DNA of 64,000 bases, from NCBI RefSeq assembly GCF_000308375.1, contig NZ_BAFQ01000187.1:1-64000 (forward strand). Direction: 5' to 3'. The stretch is from Nocardia aobensis NBRC 100429. Its GTDB lineage: Bacteria; Actinomycetota; Actinomycetes; Mycobacteriales; Mycobacteriaceae. Shown here piece after piece: positions 7,075-15,032 of the stretch. A model generated the notes under the pieces. The model did not search any database, had not been told where the DNA came from, and saw only the letters and a program-made list of their open reading frames with translations. Both the position numbers and the translations under genes were made by a program. Each line of letters opens with the position of its first letter. Position 1 is the stretch's first letter.

Positions 7075-7953
7075 GTGAGTATCAGCACGAACGACGATCC
7101 GCGCGGTACGAGCGCGCGGGATCGGCGGCGGGCGGAGCTGCGCGAATATCTGCGCAGCCGCCGTGAACGGCTCACGCCCGCCGAGGTGGGACTGCCGGAG
7201 GCCGGGCGGCGGCGCACTCCCGGGTTGCGGCGTGAAGAGGTCGCCGTGCTGGCCGGGGTCGGCGTGTCCTGGTACACGTGGCTCGAGCAGGGGCGCGATA
7301 TAAAGGTCTCGGGCGAGGTGCTCGATGCCGTGGCCCGCGCGCTGCTGCTCGACGAGGCCGAGCGCGCACATCTGTATCGCCTCTCCGGCCTCAATCCTCC
7401 GCAGCGCGAGGCCGCGCCGTCGGTCCCGGCCTCTCCACAGATGCAGGCGTTGCTGGACGCATGGGCTCCGCGCCCGGGATACATCCGGGACCGGCATTGG
7501 AATTTCACCGCCGTCAACGACGCCGCCCGCCGCGTGTTCGGTTACGGCGACACCGACCACAACTGCCTGGTGTCCTACTTCACCAATGCCCGCTACCGCG
7601 TCCTGCACCAGCAGTGGGCGGAGAATGCGCCGGGCGTGGCGGCCGGGTTCCGCGCCGACTCCGCCCGCTATCCCGACGATCCCGAATTCGACCGCATCGC
7701 AACCGATCTCGCGCAGGTCAGCCCGGAGTTCGCCGAGCTCTGGGCCCGGCACGACGCCGCCGAACACAGCGTCGCGGTAAAGGCCGTCGAACATCCCGAC
7801 GTGGGCTTGCTGATCTTCGACGCCACATTGTTCCCGGTGCCCGACCACCCCGGCCACCACCTGATCCTGCACAATCCGCGCCCCGGCACCGACACCGCCG
7901 AACGCCTGGAACGGCTGTTGCAGCCTGGTGGTCTCACACCCAGGATGAGCTGA
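7075..7953 (+). CDS. XRE-family regulator with MmyB-like ligand-binding domain
   Basis: A 292-residue protein starting with GTG. An XRE helix-turn-helix spans about residues 20-75 (LREYLRSRRERLTPAEVGLP, then LRREEVAVLAGVGVSWYTWL and EQGRDIKVSGEVLDAVARAL). The C-terminal domain, from about 110, has the MmyB features DAWAPRPGYIRDRHWNFTAV and VSYFTNARYRVLHQQWAENA. These proteins usually bind a small hydrophobic ligand and act on neighbouring oxidoreductase genes. Here an MDR oxidoreductase starts 39 bp downstream on the same strand, so it is a likely target; the ligand is unknown. Confidence 0.92.
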   Translation: MSISTNDDPRGTSARDRRRAELREYLRSRRERLTPAEVGLPEAGRRRTPGLRREEVAVLAGVGVSWYTWLEQGRDIKVSGEVLDAVARALLLDEAERAHLYRLSGLNPPQREAAPSVPASPQMQALLDAWAPRPGYIRDRHWNFTAVNDAARRVFGYGDTDHNCLVSYFTNARYRVLHQQWAENAPGVAAGFRADSARYPDDPEFDRIATDLAQVSPEFAELWARHDAAEHSVAVKAVEHPDVGLLIFDATLFPVPDHPGHHLILHNPRPGTDTAERLERLLQPGGLTPRMS

Positions 7954-7992
7954 CACTGCCTCCTCGCCTGCCGCGCGCCGAGGATCATCCTC

Positions 7993-8970
7993 ATGAGCAA
8001 TGCACAGATGCGGGCGATCACCATCCCCGAATTCGGTCCGGCGGAGGTACTGCGGCCCGCCACCGTCGACATCCCGGAACCCGGCCCGGGCCAGGTGTCC
8101 ATCGACGTCGCCTACGCGGGAGCCAACTTCGCCGAGGTGTTGTACCGGCAGGGCGTGGTCGGTGTGCCGTTGCCGTTCGTGCCGGGTATCGAGGTCTCGG
8201 GCCGGATCCGTGCCGTCGGACCGGACGTGACGGGCCTGACGGTCGGGCAGCCGGTCGCGGCGCTGACCATCGTCGACAGTGGCGGTTACGCCGAGGTCGT
8301 GGTCACCTCCGCCGCCGTGGTCGCACCGCTCGACGGCCTCGACCTGAGCCTCGATATCGCGGCGGCGTTGCCGTCCAACAGCACCACCGCCTTTCTCGTT
8401 CTCGATCGCGTGGCGCGGATCGAACCCGGCGAGAGTGTGCTGGTCCATGCGGCGGCCGGCGGCGTCGGCAGCCAGCTCGGCCAGGCCGCACGATTGCTCG
8501 GTGCGGGCCGGGTGGTCGGCAGCGTCGGCAGCGCCGAGAAGATCGACGTAGCTCGGTCCTTCGGCTACGACGAGGTGATCCTGCGCGAGAACATCTCCGG
8601 CGCAGGTGAGTTCGACATCGTGGTCGATATGGTCGGCGGCCCGGCCCGTCGTGCGAGCCTGGACCGGCTTCGCCCGCTGGGCCGAATGATCGTGATGGGC
8701 AACGCTTCCGGCGCCGAAGACGTCGGAGTTTCCGCGAACGAGCTGTGGTTCACCAACAAAACCGTCTCCGGATTCAATCTCGCCGCCTTCGCCGCCGCCT
8801 ACCCCGCCGACGCCGGAGCGGCGCTGCGCCGGGCCGTCGAGGCCGCCGCCCGCGGGGCGCTTCGCGTCCAGGTCGAGTCCCTGCCCTTCGACCAGGTTGT
8901 CGAGGCGCATCGACGCATCGAATCAGGTTCCAGCACAGGCAAAATAGTATTGGCGGCGGCGAGGGGATGA
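7993..8970 (+). CDS. Zinc-independent MDR quinone oxidoreductase-type dehydrogenase
   Basis: A 325-residue medium-chain dehydrogenase/reductase. The N-terminal GroES-like domain carries PEPGPGQVSIDVAYAGANFA, and the Rossmann half has the NAD(P)H loop HAAAGGVGS (152-160). The catalytic-zinc ligands of alcohol dehydrogenases are absent, so it belongs with quinone/enone reductases that use NADPH. It lies directly behind the XRE/MmyB regulator and is probably part of the same transcription unit. The region after its stop (8971-9157) is very G-rich, with repeated cgcgggt/gcgggtc words, and shows no gene. Confidence 0.88.
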   Translation: MSNAQMRAITIPEFGPAEVLRPATVDIPEPGPGQVSIDVAYAGANFAEVLYRQGVVGVPLPFVPGIEVSGRIRAVGPDVTGLTVGQPVAALTIVDSGGYAEVVVTSAAVVAPLDGLDLSLDIAAALPSNSTTAFLVLDRVARIEPGESVLVHAAAGGVGSQLGQAARLLGAGRVVGSVGSAEKIDVARSFGYDEVILRENISGAGEFDIVVDMVGGPARRASLDRLRPLGRMIVMGNASGAEDVGVSANELWFTNKTVSGFNLAAFAAAYPADAGAALRRAVEAAARGALRVQVESLPFDQVVEAHRRIESGSSTGKIVLAAARG

Positions 8971-9157
8971 CGCCGGGGCGACGTGCGGATTCCCGTCGGT
9001 GCGCGGGTCGCTGGTCGCGGTGGGTGGTGTGCGGGCCACGGTGCGCGGGTGGCGGGTCACGGGTCGCCGTTTGCGGTCGCGGCGCGCGGGTACTGCTGAG
9101 AAGCCGCACATCGGAATCTATTTCGGCCCGGAAGCTCGCGGCACAGGAGGAGTGATC

Positions 9158-9385
9158 ATGAACTTGTTGCTGGCTGCCGCCCACACCGATCCGGAAGCGG
9201 CCGGATTCATCCTGCGCGGCGTCAAAGGAATCTTCGTCGCCATCGGCAGCATCATCGCCGCGTTCATTTGCGCCGCCATCGCCGCCGCCAAGGGCCGCAA
9301 TCCGTTCGGCTGGGGGTTACTGGGACTGTTCTTCAGCATCCTGACCCTCATCGTGGTCGTCGTCATCCCGAGCAAGAAGTCCTGA
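9158..9385 (+). CDS. Small two-helix membrane protein of unknown function
   Basis: A 75-residue protein, start fixed by AGGAGG (9145-9150) 7 nt before the ATG. Two hydrophobic helices (about 22-42, GVKGIFVAIGSIIAAFICAA, and 53-71, LLGLFFSILTLIVVVVIPSK) flank the motif KGRNPFGWG. The N-G-W-turn pattern recalls small actinobacterial membrane proteins with a conserved GR-(N/S)-(P/R)-xxWxxLG signature, but I do not recognise a named family. It is flanked by a G-rich stretch upstream and a SnoaL-like gene 145 bp downstream on the same strand. Confidence 0.75.
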   Translation: MNLLLAAAHTDPEAAGFILRGVKGIFVAIGSIIAAFICAAIAAAKGRNPFGWGLLGLFFSILTLIVVVVIPSKKS

Positions 9386-9530
9386 AAGTTCCTCGCGCAC
9401 AATTCGCCCCGGCAACCCGTTATCCGGGGCGAATTCTGCACGCGCTTCATGACGGTCTCCCGGTGTCGATGAATCCGCATGACGTCGGAGGTAATGGACT
9501 TGCGGCCTCCGCGCGGGCAGGGTCGACAGA

Positions 9531-9983
9531 GTGAACGATTCCGCTGCCACCCGCACCGTCGTCGAAGATCTGCTGACCCGCATGGCGGGCGGCGATCCGG
9601 AAACTATTGCCGCGCTGTACGCCCCGGCGAGCGACTGGAAACTGAACTGGCCGGAGGACGAGCACGGCCGCGCCGCCACCCCGTGGATCACACACCGCTC
9701 CACCCGCGCCGACGCGGCCGCGCATTTCCGCGAGATCGCTGAACACCATGTGCCCGAAGAGGCCGGCACGGTGGTCGAACGCATTCTCGTCGACGGCCCG
9801 GATGCGGTGGTCCTGGGCGAGATCCGCCAAACCGCACGCGCAACCGGGCGCCCCTACCGCGCCCGCTTCGCCCTTCACCTCACGGTGGAGGACGGCCTGA
9901 TCACCCGCCACCACGTCTACGAGGACAGCCTTGCCGTCGCCTGGGCGTTCGCCCCGGACACCACGACCGTCGCCGCGCCGTGA
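9531..9983 (+). CDS. SnoaL-like / NTF2-fold protein
   Basis: A 150-residue protein with the cone-shaped NTF2 pattern: an N-terminal helix ending in AALYAPASDWKLNWP, a middle helix (DAAAHFREIAEHHVP) and a sheet ending in ALHLTVEDGLITRHHVYEDS. The last phrase is characteristic of SnoaL-like proteins, small enzymes or ligand-binding proteins used in many pathways. It starts with GTG. It stands alone on its strand and faces the XRE regulator at 10156, with a large inverted repeat between the two stops. No substrate is suggested by the context. Confidence 0.87.
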   Translation: MNDSAATRTVVEDLLTRMAGGDPETIAALYAPASDWKLNWPEDEHGRAATPWITHRSTRADAAAHFREIAEHHVPEEAGTVVERILVDGPDAVVLGEIRQTARATGRPYRARFALHLTVEDGLITRHHVYEDSLAVAWAFAPDTTTVAAP

Positions 9984-10031
9984 AGTCTCGACTGCCGTGG
10001 GCCGAGACATGCGTTCGGGGCGGGCGAACCC

Positions 10032-10105
10032 TGAACTAATCGTGCAAACCTCGCCGATATTTCGAGTTTTCTGCATTTTTCGCGGCGGTTTGCACGAATA
10101 GTTCA
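10032..10105. terminator. Large inverted repeat between convergent genes
   Basis: Two 19-nt arms, 10032-10050 and 10087-10105, are complementary except at one position (core TCGTGCAAACC / GGTTTGCACGA). The 36-nt loop contains T-rich stretches and a further CGCCG/CGGCG pairing. It lies between convergent genes (stops at 9983 and 10156), so it can serve as a bidirectional terminator; it is larger than needed and its arm motif recurs at 7010. Confidence 0.7.
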
Positions 10106-10155
10106 CCCACCACCGCACCCCGACGCACGCGAAGGCGAAGAACGGAGGGGTTTCG

Positions 10156-11334
10156 CTAGAGCCCCGCCCCGATCCACGCCGCGAATCCCAGCAACCCCTC
10201 GGATTGACGGCGCTGCGCCGCCGCGATGCCGTACACGGTCTCGCGAACCGAAGGATGCAGCCGCGTCTGCTGCGGTGCGGCGGCGCGGGCCTTGTTGAGC
10301 GCCGCCAGCGCTCGATCCGGTTTACCCGACATCAGCCACGCGCGCGCGTTGTCCTGCCAATGGTGGCCGACGCGCGGCGCGGCGACGTCGGACGGTATCC
10401 GCAGTTCCGCTCCCTCACGCGCCGCTCTGCCCGGATCACCAGCTTCCAACTCCACGGCACAGGCATGGATTTCGACGTTGCCCGGGCCGAAATCCGTTGT
10501 GTACAAATCGCTCTCATGGCTCATCGGCCGCGCGATGTCACGCGCGGCGGCGATGTGGTCCTGCGCGAGTTCCAGACGACGGCCGCGCGCGGCCACGATC
10601 GCTGCCCGCAGGTGTCCGTAGCCGCGCAAAACCCGTTCTCCCTCGGTGGCACCGGGGACCAACGCCATTCCTCGTTCCACCAAATTCATTGCCACATCGG
10701 TTGAATCGTGCGCCATGAGTAGCCGCGAGCGCTTCATCAAACTGCGAACAGCAAAGCCGGGGTCGTCGGCGCGCGACGCGACGGTATCGAGCCGATCGAG
10801 TACCAGAGCGGTCAACGACGAGTATCCGAGCCGGCAGCATGCCCCTTCCGCGGCGATGTAGGCCGCGCACAGCATGCCGTACACAGCGGCGCGCTCGGCA
10901 TCGTCGGAAGCCGTCTCGGCGGCACCGTGCAGTCGTCGAATCAGGTTCGGCAGCAACGCAAGAGCGCGACGCGTCCGATCGTTGTGCAACGCAGCTTCGA
11001 CGGAGTCGAGTTCCGCGCGCAACTCCGCGGCGGTCGTCGGCTCCAGTGCCTGCACATACGAACCTTCGGCAAGTACGGCGCGCAGCTCCGGAAGGCCTTC
11101 GAGGGGTCCGTCCTCTTCGAGCGTCTCGAGATAGGGCGTGCCCTGCAACCTGTCCGGGTCTATCCCCAACGCCCTGGATACCGCCGCAATGAACCCCGGT
11201 GAGGCAACCTCTCGCCCCTGCTCGACCGCCTTCACCATCGACAGCGAATAGTTCGCGCGCGCCGCCAACTGACGCTGCCCCAGTCCCGCGATCTTGCGCT
11301 CGGATGCGATCCGCCGCCCCACGTGTTCGCCCAT
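10156..11334 (-). CDS. XRE-family regulator with TPR-like C-terminal domain
   Basis: A 392-residue protein. The XRE helix-turn-helix is near the N-terminus (IASERKIAGLGQRQLAARAN, then YSLSMVKAVEQGREVASPGF), and the remaining 300 residues are helical, Ala/Leu/Arg-rich, with TPR-like repeats (e.g. RALALLPNLIRRLHGAAETA and RAWLMSGKPDRALAALNKAR). Nocardia and streptomycetes encode many such regulators; ligands are usually peptides or unknown. The start at 11334 (MGEHVGRRIASERK) fits the family better than the upstream GTG/ATG options. It is divergent from the two small genes at 11441-11955, which are likely targets. Confidence 0.85.
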   Translation of the reverse strand: MGEHVGRRIASERKIAGLGQRQLAARANYSLSMVKAVEQGREVASPGFIAAVSRALGIDPDRLQGTPYLETLEEDGPLEGLPELRAVLAEGSYVQALEPTTAAELRAELDSVEAALHNDRTRRALALLPNLIRRLHGAAETASDDAERAAVYGMLCAAYIAAEGACCRLGYSSLTALVLDRLDTVASRADDPGFAVRSLMKRSRLLMAHDSTDVAMNLVERGMALVPGATEGERVLRGYGHLRAAIVAARGRRLELAQDHIAAARDIARPMSHESDLYTTDFGPGNVEIHACAVELEAGDPGRAAREGAELRIPSDVAAPRVGHHWQDNARAWLMSGKPDRALAALNKARAAAPQQTRLHPSVRETVYGIAAAQRRQSEGLLGFAAWIGAGL

Positions 11335-11440
11335 GCTCCGAGAGTAGATCGATACCGCCGCGCTGTCCCCCTGTCCCTTCACTGGTCTTCGGCGCCCCTA
11401 CCTGCGCCGAATCTGACATACACAGACAGGAGGGGTAGGG

Positions 11441-11746
11441 ATGAGAACACGTCCGACAGCGCTGGCCTGGATCGACCCGGAGGTCAGCACCGCGCCGAAC
11501 TGGGATGCGGCACAGGTGAAACGGCTCGCCCGGCACCTCGGTTACACGCTGCTCTGGCCGGTGCCGCATCGGACCATTCCGCTGCTCGACCAGATCCGCA
11601 CGGCCGACGTGGATGCGATCGTCATGCCCACACCCGCCCATCTCGACGCCCGCACCCTCGACCTGATCATGCACCTCGCGGATGTCGAAACCGCGTGCCC
11701 TCGCCTGTCTTTCGCACGATGGCACGCCTCCGGAGCTCGCGCGTGA
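11441..11746 (+). CDS. Hypothetical protein, resolvase-like helical fold possible
   Basis: A 101-residue protein with a strong Shine-Dalgarno (GGAGGGG) directly before the ATG. It contains a conserved-looking start (ALAWIDPEVSTAPNWDAAQV), an alternating strand/helix pattern (LARHLGYTLLWPVP, then VDAIVMPTPAHLDARTLDLI) that resembles part of a serine-recombinase N-terminal fold, but no catalytic serine is evident. I do not recognise the family. Its stop overlaps the GTG start of the following HTH gene, so the two are coupled. It is divergent from the XRE/TPR regulator and probably controlled by it. Confidence 0.7.
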   Translation: MRTRPTALAWIDPEVSTAPNWDAAQVKRLARHLGYTLLWPVPHRTIPLLDQIRTADVDAIVMPTPAHLDARTLDLIMHLADVETACPRLSFARWHASGARA

Positions 11747-11955
11747 ATCCATCCGAGCGCGCCGTCCTGCGCACACTCGCGCCGGGCGGCCTTCTCACCA
11801 CCGCCCAACTGCAACGAGCCACGGCGCACACCACGCGAAGCATCCGCAACGCCCTGGCCCGCCTGCACGCGCGCGGCCTGGTCGTCCCGAGCCGAGACCG
11901 CTGCCGATGGCAACTGAGCCCGCGCGGTCGCGCCGTCGCGGCATCGATCCGGTGA
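11743..11955 (+). CDS. Small winged-helix protein (MarR/PadR-like)
   Basis: A 70-residue protein starting at GTG (11743), with a GTGA overlap with the preceding gene. It consists almost entirely of one winged helix: SERAVLRTLAPGGLLTTAQL, then RSIRNALARLHARGLVVPSR and a wing ending WQLSPRGRAVA. This is the pattern of a minimal MarR/PadR-type DNA-binding domain without dimerisation extensions. Such small proteins are frequent in accessory regions of Nocardia. It may regulate its own operon together with the divergent XRE protein. Confidence 0.75.
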   Translation: MNPSERAVLRTLAPGGLLTTAQLQRATAHTTRSIRNALARLHARGLVVPSRDRCRWQLSPRGRAVAASIR

Positions 11956-12293
11956 TCGGCCTGCTGATCGCCGCGGGAATTCCGACAACCGTATTGCTGT
12001 GGGCCGCATGCTGTCCGACCCGCACAGGCGAAACCTTGATCCGGCCGACGCGCCCGCACGCGGCAGACGATCTCCACGGCACCGGATCCTCATCGACGGT
12101 GACATCAGCGAAGATTCCGCGACGCAGTGACCGCCGACGTCCACCGTCGGAGGTCGGCGCAGCACAAGAAGAGGCAGTGCCCCACCCGCTGGGCGGCTCA
12201 GACCCACAGAAGTGGGGCACCGGTTCTTCCCCTGACAACGGAGGCCGACGTATCCGCTCCCCATGGAGGGCAACCTCCGCGCACACACCGTAA
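11907..12293 (+). CDS. Doubtful ORF with one hydrophobic helix
   Basis: An open frame from ATG 11907 (128 residues) overlaps the end of the winged-helix gene in another frame. Only its first 40 residues look protein-like: a basic N-terminus, then one hydrophobic helix (PVIGLLIAAGIPTTVLLWAA). The rest is low-complexity and runs across a long hairpin (12168-12229), which argues against conservation of the whole frame. Either a short membrane protein with an eroded tail or a chance frame. Confidence 0.25.
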   Translation: MATEPARSRRRGIDPVIGLLIAAGIPTTVLLWAACCPTRTGETLIRPTRPHAADDLHGTGSSSTVTSAKIPRRSDRRRPPSEVGAAQEEAVPHPLGGSDPQKWGTGSSPDNGGRRIRSPWRATSAHTP

Positions 12294-12670
12294 CCGGTAT
12301 GAGGCCTCCGGTTAGGTCGCATTAATGCGATTGCAATGAATCGTTACCTGCCCGTCGAAGCCGAGCCGCGACCCCGCAGGTACGAGGAACACAGCGTCTA
12401 CGCAGCTTGACATGACCTTGCAGGACCTGCATCCGCCGTGTCGGTACCTGACACCAAGGTCGCAAGATTGCGCGATACGGTTGGGAAACCCTTGCACGCC
12501 GCGGTGACGTCGGCATCTCGGCGGAACCGGTACGAGTCCTTCGGTCACGGCGGCACCGACGTTCGGCCCTACCGGCGCGACGGATGCGGTGCATACGGTC
12601 GAGGCACGAGCGGCGCCGGAAGTCGCATCCGCGGCGAACACGGCGCCGATTCTCCAGCGAAGGCACGCCG
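11956..12670. other. Long intergenic region with several hairpins, no confident gene
   Basis: Apart from the doubtful frame above, I see no gene. It holds an 18-bp imperfect hairpin at 12168-12185/12212-12229 (15 of 18 paired, arms ending GTGCCCCAC/GTGGGGCAC), a 7-bp hairpin TAACCGG/CCGGTTA (12291-12297/12308-12314), the palindrome CGCATTAATGCG (12318-12329) and TGCAGGACCTGCA (12419-12431) just after TTGACA (12407-12412). It leads to the WS/DGAT gene and may hold its promoter or a non-coding RNA. Confidence 0.6.
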
Positions 12671-14041
12671 ATGACGGACACGCGCGAATCTCACCTCAGC
12701 CAGTCCGACCTGTTCTCGTGGAGCATGGAGCGCGACGCGGTCCTGCGCTCGACGATCGTCTCGGTCGTGATGCTCGACGCCGAGCCCGACTGGGAACGAC
12801 TGGTGCAGGCCGTCGATCGCGGCACCCGGGTGGCGCCCCGCTTCCGGGATCGGCTGGTCGCCCTGCCGGCCGGTCTCGCTCCGCCGCGCTGGGAAGCCGA
12901 TCCCGGCTTCGACCTGTCCTGGCATATGCGCCGGGTCGCACTGCCGGCCGCGCTCGACCGGACGGCGGTGTTCGAGTTCGCCCGTGTCGAGGCCATGACG
13001 GCCTTCGACCCGGTCCGCCCGTTGTGGCAGGTGACCGTGCTCGGCGATGTGGCCGGCGGCGGTAGCGCGCTGGTGCTCAAGGTGCACCACTGCCTGACCG
13101 ACGGCTTGGGCGGCATCCAATTGGCCAACGAGATCGTCGATTTCACCCGCTCCGGCGGCGAACCTCGGCCGGACCCGGAGCCCGCCCCGGAAAGCCGCGG
13201 TGGAGTGGCCGACATCGTCGGATGGAACTGGGCGGTGGGATCGGAGTTGCTGCGCGGCGGCCTCGCGCACGTGCTGCCGTTGGCCCGCCACGCCCTGACC
13301 CACCCGGTGGGTACCGTGCGCGACGGGATGGAACTGGCCGTCTCGATCGGCAAGCTGGCGCGACCGGTGGTCGGCACCCTCTCTCCCGTGATGACGAAAC
13401 GTGGTCTGGCGCGCCACCTTTCGACCCTCGACGTCCCGCTCGAACCACTGCGCCGCGCCGCGCACACGGTCGGCTGCACCCTCAACGACGCTTTCCTGGC
13501 CGGGGTGGTCATCGGTCTGCACCGCTATCACGAACTGCACGAAACGGAGGTCGAGCGGCTGCGGGTCACGATGCCGGTCAGCGTGCGCAAGGACACCGAC
13601 CCGATCGGCGGAAATCGCATCACTCTGGTGAGATTCGCGCTGCCGGCCGGCATCACCGACCCGGCCGCGCTGATGCCCGTGCTGGACGCCATGGTCGTCG
13701 GCTGGCGGCACGAACCGGCGATCCCCTATTCGGCCGCCGTCGCCGCCACGCTGAACCGGCTACCGGTCGCGATCGTCACGGCGATGCTCAAGCACGTGGA
13801 CTTCGTCGCCTCGGACGTGCCCGGCTCCCCCGTACCCATCTACATCGCCGGCGCCGCCGTCGAGCGCATGTACGCCTTCGGCCCCACTATCGGCACGGCG
13901 TTCAACGTCACCCTCATCTCACACACCGACACCTGCTGTGTGGGCATCAACGCCGATACCGCCGCCGTGCCGGACGTGGAAGTCTTCACCGACTGTCTCG
14001 CCGAAGGTTTCCACACCGTCCTCGAACTGGGTGGAGGCTAG
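12671..14041 (+). CDS. WS/DGAT-family O-acyltransferase
   Basis: A 456-residue wax ester synthase/diacylglycerol acyltransferase. The catalytic HHxxxDG motif is HHCLTDG at 139-145, preceded by WQVTVLGDV and a typical N-terminal SQSDLFSWSMERD segment. The C-terminal half has the conserved VSNVPGS-like phrase as ASDVPGSPVPIYIAGA. These enzymes make triacylglycerol or wax esters from acyl-CoA and are numerous in Nocardia and mycobacteria. The start at 12671 follows AAGG and gives the usual N-terminus; the upstream in-frame extension is basic and poor. Its stop overlaps that of ccsB on the opposite strand by 4 bp. Confidence 0.92.
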   Translation: MTDTRESHLSQSDLFSWSMERDAVLRSTIVSVVMLDAEPDWERLVQAVDRGTRVAPRFRDRLVALPAGLAPPRWEADPGFDLSWHMRRVALPAALDRTAVFEFARVEAMTAFDPVRPLWQVTVLGDVAGGGSALVLKVHHCLTDGLGGIQLANEIVDFTRSGGEPRPDPEPAPESRGGVADIVGWNWAVGSELLRGGLAHVLPLARHALTHPVGTVRDGMELAVSIGKLARPVVGTLSPVMTKRGLARHLSTLDVPLEPLRRAAHTVGCTLNDAFLAGVVIGLHRYHELHETEVERLRVTMPVSVRKDTDPIGGNRITLVRFALPAGITDPAALMPVLDAMVVGWRHEPAIPYSAAVAATLNRLPVAIVTAMLKHVDFVASDVPGSPVPIYIAGAAVERMYAFGPTIGTAFNVTLISHTDTCCVGINADTAAVPDVEVFTDCLAEGFHTVLELGGG

Positions 14042-15030
14042 TTCAGCCCCGCGTAGCTGTGCAACCCGCTCACCACGATGTTGATGATGAAAAGGTTGAA
14101 CAGCATGGCGACGAAACCGGCCACGTTGATCCAGGCGGCCTTGGTTTCGCGCCAGCCGGAGGTCGCGCGGGCGTGCAGGTAGGCGGCGTAGATGACCCAG
14201 GCGATGAAGGAGACGGTTTCCTTGGGGTCCCAGCCCCAGAAGCGGCCCCACGCGCTTTCGGCCCAGATGGCGCCGAGGATGATGCCGGTGCCGAAGAGAG
14301 GGAAGGCCACGACCGTCGTGCGGTAGGCGAGGCGGTCGAGGGTGCGGGCGTCGGGCAGGCGGCGGGCGAGGGCGCCGAGCGGGTTGCTCGATTCCTGCCC
14401 CTCGGGCTGGTTCATGCGCAGCAGGAACAGCAGGCTCGCCACACCGGAGAGCATGAAGATGCCGCTGCCGATGCTGACGATGGTGACGTGGATCGGCAGC
14501 CAGTACGACTTCAGCGCCGGAACCACGGGCGCGGCGTCGGCGTAGAGTACCTGGCCGGCCAGGAACATCAGGATCAGCACCGGGACCAGCAGGAAGACCC
14601 ACATCGCGCGGTACCGGCGGTCGTGGATGAAGACCAGGCCGGTAACCATCGCGGCCGCGGTCGCCATGGTGATGAACTCGTACATGTTGCCGAGCGGGAA
14701 GCGGTGGGTCGCGAATCCGCGCAACACGATCGAGGCCAGATGCAGGCCGATCGCGACGAAGAGGACCGCGAACGCCATATTGCCGAGTTGCTCCGCCAGC
14801 GAACGCTTCGGCGCGGGCTCCAGCTTGCCGGGGACGAGCGGCCGGTCGGCGCTCACGCCACCGGAGGCGCCCACGCCGACCAGTTCGCGCTCACGCTCCT
14901 GCGCGCTGGTCACCTTCTTCTTCGCGGAGGCGTACTGCACGATCAGCATCGCCAGCACCAGCAGGTAGACGACGAACGCCGTCTTGAAGGCGAGATTGCT
15001 GTAACCGGCGAGTGTTTCGTCGATCGGCAT
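14038..15030 (-). CDS. ccsB: System II cytochrome c biogenesis protein CcsB/ResC (CcsA-type)
   Basis: A 330-residue multi-pass membrane protein, about eight helices. The haem-handling tryptophan motif is WGRFWGWDPKET, followed by two conserved histidine-containing helices. With ResB it moves haem across the membrane and attaches it to the CXXCH motifs of apocytochrome c. The ATG at 15030 is chosen over the GTG at 15036 because GGGAG lies 7 nt before it. It is the last gene of the hemL-phosphatase-resA-ccdA-resB-ccsB operon and corresponds to Rv0529. The C-terminus ends exactly at the convergent WS/DGAT stop. Confidence 0.95.
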   Translation of the reverse strand: MPIDETLAGYSNLAFKTAFVVYLLVLAMLIVQYASAKKKVTSAQERERELVGVGASGGVSADRPLVPGKLEPAPKRSLAEQLGNMAFAVLFVAIGLHLASIVLRGFATHRFPLGNMYEFITMATAAAMVTGLVFIHDRRYRAMWVFLLVPVLILMFLAGQVLYADAAPVVPALKSYWLPIHVTIVSIGSGIFMLSGVASLLFLLRMNQPEGQESSNPLGALARRLPDARTLDRLAYRTTVVAFPLFGTGIILGAIWAESAWGRFWGWDPKETVSFIAWVIYAAYLHARATSGWRETKAAWINVAGFVAMLFNLFIINIVVSGLHSYAGLN

Positions 15031-15032
15031 GT

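Noticed and set aside
7042-8910. Minus-strand open frame of 622 codons opposite the XRE and MDR genes
   Set aside because: Antisense shadow; both genes on the plus strand have complete family motifs.
8971-9157. G-rich stretch between the MDR gene and the small membrane protein considered as a gene or G-quadruplex element
   Set aside because: No start with a ribosome site and no regular G-tract spacing; it appears to be low-complexity intergenic sequence.
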